A stretch of 64,000 nucleotides of DNA from Cytophagales bacterium Alg240-R148. Lineage in GTDB: Bacteria > Bacteroidota > Bacteroidia > Cytophagales > Cyclobacteriaceae. The notes beneath the pieces were generated by a model. It searched no databases and was not told the DNA's origin. It saw only the letters and a program-made list of their open reading frames with translations. The DNA lies in NCBI GenBank assembly GCA_900537185.1, contig LS999827.1:129001-193000 (forward strand), given 5' to 3'. Both the position numbers and the translations under genes were made by a program. Shown here in pieces: positions 61,120 to 64,000 of the stretch (position 1 is the first letter of the stretch; each line of letters begins with the position of its first letter).

Positions 61120-61191
61120 ATCTTTTAATCTATAGTAAAAACGGGCATAGTGTTTTTCAAAATGCCTTGAACCTATAATTAAAAGAGGGTA

Positions 61192-61599
61192 TTAAATTAA
61201 AAACTGTTGGAAACTGATCTGAAGATTTTTGTTTCTATGCCCATTGAGGATAGGCCTAATTGGATTGAAATACTGGGCTTGTACCAGGTTGGGCTGCCAA
61301 GTTATAAAAGAAGAAATATAAAAATCTAATGAATAATCCAGCGAAAGGTGGTTAAAATCATCTTCAACTGCAATTACTTGGTAAGTGTTCTCACAACAAG
61401 GAACAGGAGAAAATTGAGCTATATCGGTATCCACTGCTGCCAGCTTTTCCGCATCAGCCATCCCACACCCAACACCTCCTTTAACAAGGCTAAGCTCTGT
61501 TTCAACCGCTTTACCAGCACAAAAATGAGTAGCCAAAGTTAAATTGGCACTGCTTACTAGCAGCAACAAAGACAGCGATATGGAAATTATTTTTCTCAC
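61192..61599 (-). CDS. HYC_CC_PP-type small secreted protein
   Basis: A 135-residue protein starting GTG with a signal peptide (MRKIISISLSLLLLVSSANL). The mature part has HFCAGK, VGCGMADAE and PCCENTYQVIAVEDDFNHLS, then FYISSFI. This His-Tyr/Phe-Cys, Cys-Cys and Pro-Pro pattern (with TWQPN and NPIRPIL late in the chain) matches the HYC_CC_PP family seen near copper genes in Cytophagales-type bacteria. Its five cysteines could bind metal. It is 72 bp before cusA and is probably the first gene of the efflux operon. Confidence 0.82.
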   Translation of the reverse strand: MRKIISISLSLLLLVSSANLTLATHFCAGKAVETELSLVKGGVGCGMADAEKLAAVDTDIAQFSPVPCCENTYQVIAVEDDFNHLSLDYSLDFYISSFITWQPNLVQAQYFNPIRPILNGHRNKNLQISFQQFLI

Positions 61600-61609
61600 A
61601 AGATTCTAA

Positions 61610-61634
61610 CAAAGATACGATTTTCTTGTACAAG
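61610..61634 (-). promoter_or_regulatory. candidate control region of the efflux operon
   Basis: A perfect 10-bp palindrome CTTGTACAAG (61625-61634) followed on the minus strand by TATCTTTG (61617-61610), a -7-like box. There is no -33 TTG at normal spacing. The box would leave only a few leader bases before the GTG start at 61599, so the promoter part is doubtful; the palindrome is the more solid observation. Confidence 0.3.
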
Positions 61635-61738
61635 TGGTTTTATAAAATTAAGAAAAGATATTATAAAATTAAAACACCCTTGTTTTTTCACGACTTGTCA
61701 CAAAATCAAATAGATGCTGTCTTATAAATAAAAAGACC

Positions 61739-62146
61739 ATGGATAAACTACTAATTTTCAACGGATTGCTCTTCATTGCTTTGGGGATTCTTAGCGGGAT
61801 ACCTTATTTTAAATCCATCCAATTGGTTCGGAACAACGAGCGGCAGTGGAGAATTGTACACTTAGCAGCCATCCTGGCTGGAACTCTTTTGTTAGCATTT
61901 GTACCTGTTCTAGGATATTTCAAATCCCATATTATGTTGGTGCAACTTACTGTTTGGAGCATGGTTGTAAGCAATTGGCTATTTGTGGTGGGCATGGTTG
62001 TTTCTGGGCTAACTGGAAAACGAGGATTGGACAAACATGCACAAGGGAGCGGTAAAAAAATATATTTAACCTATCAATTGGCCACAGCTGCCTCATTGCT
62101 TAACGTTGTGGGCATCCTTGGGATGGCTTTGTTGTTGGTTCTTTAA
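61739..62146 (+). CDS. four-helix small membrane protein (HabA/styrene-oxide-isomerase-like pattern)
   Basis: A 135-residue protein with four hydrophobic helices and a cytoplasmic-type loop RNNERQWRIVHLAAILAGTL. The length, topology and the conserved His before helix 2 recall the hydroxylaminobenzene mutase/styrene oxide isomerase group, but the similarity is weak by eye. It is divergent from the metal efflux operon and 69 bp upstream of the MarR gene. Treat as unknown membrane protein. Confidence 0.55.
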   Translation: MDKLLIFNGLLFIALGILSGIPYFKSIQLVRNNERQWRIVHLAAILAGTLLLAFVPVLGYFKSHIMLVQLTVWSMVVSNWLFVVGMVVSGLTGKRGLDKHAQGSGKKIYLTYQLATAASLLNVVGILGMALLLVL

Positions 62147-62192
62147 AATAATTAAGGATATTTGAAACTTTATTGGTCGCAATCCAGTTTAC

Positions 62193-62205
62193 ATCAATAA
62201 TTGAT
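62193..62205. promoter_or_regulatory. MarR candidate operator, site 1
   Basis: ATCAAT-A-ATTGAT, a perfect 13-bp palindrome 10 bp before the MarR start codon. The 17-bp sequence ACATCAATAATTGATAC around it (62191-62207) is identical to site 2. Confidence 0.65.
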
Positions 62206-62215
62206 ACAACAATAA

Positions 62216-62647
62216 ATGGAAGAACCAATAGAAAATGTTGTCTTGTTTATAATTGACCAGACATCCAAAAAGGCCAAGCGCTACTCTCAAAAAGAAATGG
62301 ATCAAAAAAAACTGGGGATCAATGTGGACCAATGGGTTTTATTAAAAATAATACAAGAAAAAAATGGTCTATCACAGAGGGAATTGGCAACGTTTTCCAA
62401 TAGAGATGTTGCTTCCATTACACGGAGCCTGGACCTACTTGAAAAAAGGCAATGGATTGAGCGATCTTCCATTCCTGAAAACCGACGGCAGTACCAACTT
62501 AGCCTAACCAACAAGGGACAGCAATTTATACAAGACAATATGGATATGATTTACCAGCACAGGGCCAACTCAATGAAAGGGATCAGTGAAAAAGAAATGC
62601 GAGCGCTAAAAAGAACTCTTTTGAAAATTCAGGAAAACATGGAATAA
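62216..62647 (+). CDS. MarR-family transcriptional regulator
   Basis: A 143-residue winged-helix repressor. Helices QWVLLKIIQEKNGLSQRELA and ATFSNRDVASITRSLDLLEK form the helix-turn-helix, followed by the wing RSSIPENRRQYQLSLTNKG (DxRxxR-like). It lacks obvious redox Cys, so ligand control is more likely (inference). A palindrome lies just before its start and is repeated before the next gene, indicating autoregulation together with the downstream cassette. Confidence 0.92.
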   Translation: MEEPIENVVLFIIDQTSKKAKRYSQKEMDQKKLGINVDQWVLLKIIQEKNGLSQRELATFSNRDVASITRSLDLLEKRQWIERSSIPENRRQYQLSLTNKGQQFIQDNMDMIYQHRANSMKGISEKEMRALKRTLLKIQENME

Positions 62648-62672
62648 AAAAATTTAGACATTTAATTGATAC

Positions 62673-62685
62673 ATCAATAATTGAT
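62673..62685. promoter_or_regulatory. MarR candidate operator, site 2
   Basis: The same 13-bp palindrome ATCAATAATTGAT, 3 bp before the start of the 155-residue gene. A further half site ATTGAT (62664-62669) precedes it, so two overlapping inverted repeats occur: ATTGAT-AC-ATCAAT and ATCAAT-A-ATTGAT. Confidence 0.65.
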
Positions 62686-62688
62686 ACT

Positions 62689-63156
62689 ATGAAAATAATT
62701 ACCTTACTGCTGCAGTACGGACTGGCGGTCACTGTTCCCTACCAACCTATTCTCCCAACTGTTGTTGAAAAAACAGATGCCAGGATTGTTTTGCAACAAA
62801 ACAATACCGCTATCAACGCTACTGTTGAGCTTCCGGTTTCCTATTGGGTTGGACTGGTTTTACTCCACCCCAATATGGCACAACAAGATTCTGTTGCGAT
62901 ATATGGCTGTCTAGATTCTAAAACTACCCAATCCAGCATTCATTTTCCTTCTTGTTCTACCAATTTTACTGACAGCATTAGGCTTCCAAAAATGGTGGTA
63001 GGTTTTTCAAAAGAAAAAACTATCCAATACCGATTCAAGTTACCAACTCCCCGCGCTAATAACCCTAATAAAAAGCAGCTGTGGCTGCATGTTCTGTTGT
63101 TTCAAAACAGCAAGTGTCTACCAAACAATGTACAACGATACACCATCCAACTTTAA
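62689..63156 (+). CDS. exported protein of unknown function (155 residues)
   Basis: A protein with a short hydrophobic N-terminus (MKIITLLLQYGLAVTVPYQP) of signal-peptide type. The rest is beta-rich: RIVLQQNNTAINATVELPVS, CLDSKTTQSSIHFPSC and LWLHVLLFQNSKCLPNNVQR. Three cysteines could form disulphides. No family recognised. Directly under the second MarR-type palindrome; followed 10 bp later by an NTF2-like protein gene, so the two are an operon. Confidence 0.65.
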   Translation: MKIITLLLQYGLAVTVPYQPILPTVVEKTDARIVLQQNNTAINATVELPVSYWVGLVLLHPNMAQQDSVAIYGCLDSKTTQSSIHFPSCSTNFTDSIRLPKMVVGFSKEKTIQYRFKLPTPRANNPNKKQLWLHVLLFQNSKCLPNNVQRYTIQL

Positions 63157-63166
63157 ATATATTATT

Positions 63167-63595
63167 ATGAAAACGTTAATCTTAACAACCGCATTAATTA
63201 TGAGCATTCAAAGCAATGTATTTTCACAAGAAAAAACAGAAAACAAAGCCATTCGGGAAGTGATCCATGAATTTTCAAACGCCAGTGCCCAATACAACTA
63301 CAAAGCACTGGATTTAATTTTGGACAATCAGTTCCGATTGATAATGAACCAACTGTTCGGCAGTGACCAATTGAACGTAATGAATAAAACTGTGTATTTA
63401 GAAAAAATAAAAAACAAAGAATTTGGTGGGGAAGAAAGAAAAGTTGAAATACTTACGGTGCAAATCAATAACAACAATGCCACGGCCCACGTTAAGTTTG
63501 TTGGGGCCACCATTCGATTCAGTAGTTATTTGCAATTGGTTAAAAATAAAAACAAGGAATGGAGAATAATTAATGACCTTCCTACTTTGTATTAA
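63167..63595 (+). CDS. secreted NTF2-like (DUF4440/SnoaL-type) protein
   Basis: A 142-residue protein: signal peptide (about 1-20, ending NVFSQ) and an NTF2-like cone fold, with AIREVIHEFSNASAQYNYKA at the first helix and ATAHVKFVGATIRFSSYLQL and EWRIINDLPTLY as the closing strands. Such domains bind small hydrophobic ligands or catalyse isomerisations. The start MKTLILTT was preferred over a longer in-frame Met inside the previous gene. Third gene of the MarR-linked cassette. Confidence 0.78.
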   Translation: MKTLILTTALIMSIQSNVFSQEKTENKAIREVIHEFSNASAQYNYKALDLILDNQFRLIMNQLFGSDQLNVMNKTVYLEKIKNKEFGGEERKVEILTVQINNNNATAHVKFVGATIRFSSYLQLVKNKNKEWRIINDLPTLY

Positions 63596-63650
63596 AGCTA
63601 CTGACATAGGGTTGACAAAGTACCGTTTTACCTTGCATAAAAAAAACACT

Positions 63651-64000
63651 ATGCAAAACAAACAACACTTTATCGGTCTAAAAATCAGAACAAGCAACCA
63701 AGGCAAGCAGGCAGCAAAAGACATTCCTGCGTTGTGGGATCAGTTTTTATCCAAGAATCTAATTGAAAAAATACCCAACCGTGTGGATCCAAATATCACT
63801 TGTGTTTATGCCGAATATGATGGCGACCACAACCTCCCATATTCCGTCCTTTTGGGATGCAAGGTCAGCGATCTTTATGAAATACCGGCTGGAATGGAAG
63901 GAATGAGTTTTGAATCTGGTAAGTACGAAACTTTCTGGGCCAAGGGCGACCTCAACAAAGGAATTGTATACGATGCTTGGTTGAAAATATGGGACCAAGA
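63651..64000 (+). CDS. GyrI-like effector-binding domain protein, 5' part
   Basis: ATG at 63651 opens a frame to the window's right edge (116 codons). The sequence reads IGLKIRTSNQGKQAAKDIPA, ALWDQFLSKNLIEKIPN, VYAEYDGDHNLPYSVLLGC and the typical PAGMEGMSFESGKYETFWAK. This is the GyrI-like/AraC effector-binding fold as a stand-alone protein, a small-molecule binder. It follows the NTF2-like gene by 55 bp and probably belongs to the same MarR-linked group. The C-terminal end is outside the window. Confidence 0.82.
   Translation, partial: MQNKQHFIGLKIRTSNQGKQAAKDIPALWDQFLSKNLIEKIPNRVDPNITCVYAEYDGDHNLPYSVLLGCKVSDLYEIPAGMEGMSFESGKYETFWAKGDLNKGIVYDAWLKIWDQ

Noticed and set aside
1-64000. CRISPR arrays, insertion sequences, prophage, rRNA and tRNA genes
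   Set aside because: No regularly spaced repeats, transposase or integrase motifs, rRNA stretches or cloverleaf sequences were recognised by eye. A tRNA scan would be needed to be certain.

Overview
The window is AT-rich, densely packed bacterial chromosome from a member of the Bacteroidota, most likely Cytophagales-like (inference). The evidence is the gene content: a TonB-dependent receptor with a carboxypeptidase-regulatory N-domain, BT_3928-type DoxX protein next to DUF1599, DUF5916, DUF6588, DUF3347, HYC_CC_PP, type-3 ProRS. Candidate promoters of the Bacteroidota form (TTG about 20 nt before TAnnTTTG) occur, and clear Shine-Dalgarno sequences are rare. No phage, insertion sequence, CRISPR array, rRNA or tRNA gene was recognised.

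Layout. 1-5.5 kb: 5' part of a TonB receptor divergent from a PAS-LuxR regulator, an STE24-like M48 protease, a 650-bp gene-free stretch, a PAS histidine kinase and a TerB-like protein. 5.6-9.8 kb: proS, a Ser/Arg/Asn-rich secreted protein and a FadL-like barrel. 9.8-13.7 kb: aroK, DoxX/BT_3928 and DUF1599 divergent from folP-cdaA (c-di-AMP synthesis). 13.8-23.3 kb: enoyl-CoA hydratase, a DUF6588 barrel, 2-Cys peroxiredoxin, Kdo transferase with rsgA, an O-antigen-type flippase, Mpo1-like and DUF4442 proteins, NhaC with a 3'-5' exonuclease. 23.3-29.3 kb (minus strand): prfB with its programmed +1 frameshift, a CBM9-like/GHL10 pair, ilvE, PduO-type cobalamin adenosyltransferase, an ABC ATPase. 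29.4-36.8 kb: tight minus-strand run of DUF5916, PaaE-like reductase, PlsC, GatC and a 992-residue membrane-TPR protein. 36.9-44.2 kb: purB, Crp/Fnr regulator with SDR enzyme, DUF4136 lipoprotein, ECF sigma factor with a small membrane partner, and a cobalamin riboswitch in front of metE. 44.3-50.5 kb: DUF6249-like protein, FtsX/MacB-type permease, a Cys-rich lipoprotein, and an ABC1 (UbiB/COQ8-like) kinase translationally coupled to a TetR-fold protein.

50.6-61.6 kb is the most distinctive region: a long minus-strand run with HYC_CC_PP protein, CusA-type RND pump (1268 residues), TolC-type outer membrane factor, CusB-type adaptor carrying a heavy-metal-binding N-domain and a C-terminal DUF3347, a second stand-alone DUF3347 protein, two small unknown proteins (one only 55 residues), and three tandem paralogous outer membrane proteins sharing a strikingly conserved N-terminal block. 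It reads as a copper/silver-type efflux and metal-binding locus with an added outer membrane family.

61.7-64 kb: a small four-helix membrane protein, then a MarR regulator followed by two small exported proteins and the start of a GyrI-like effector-binding protein. A perfect 13-bp palindrome occurs in front of both the MarR gene and the next gene, which suggests an autoregulated cassette. Similar candidate operators lie before the LuxR gene and the TetR gene.
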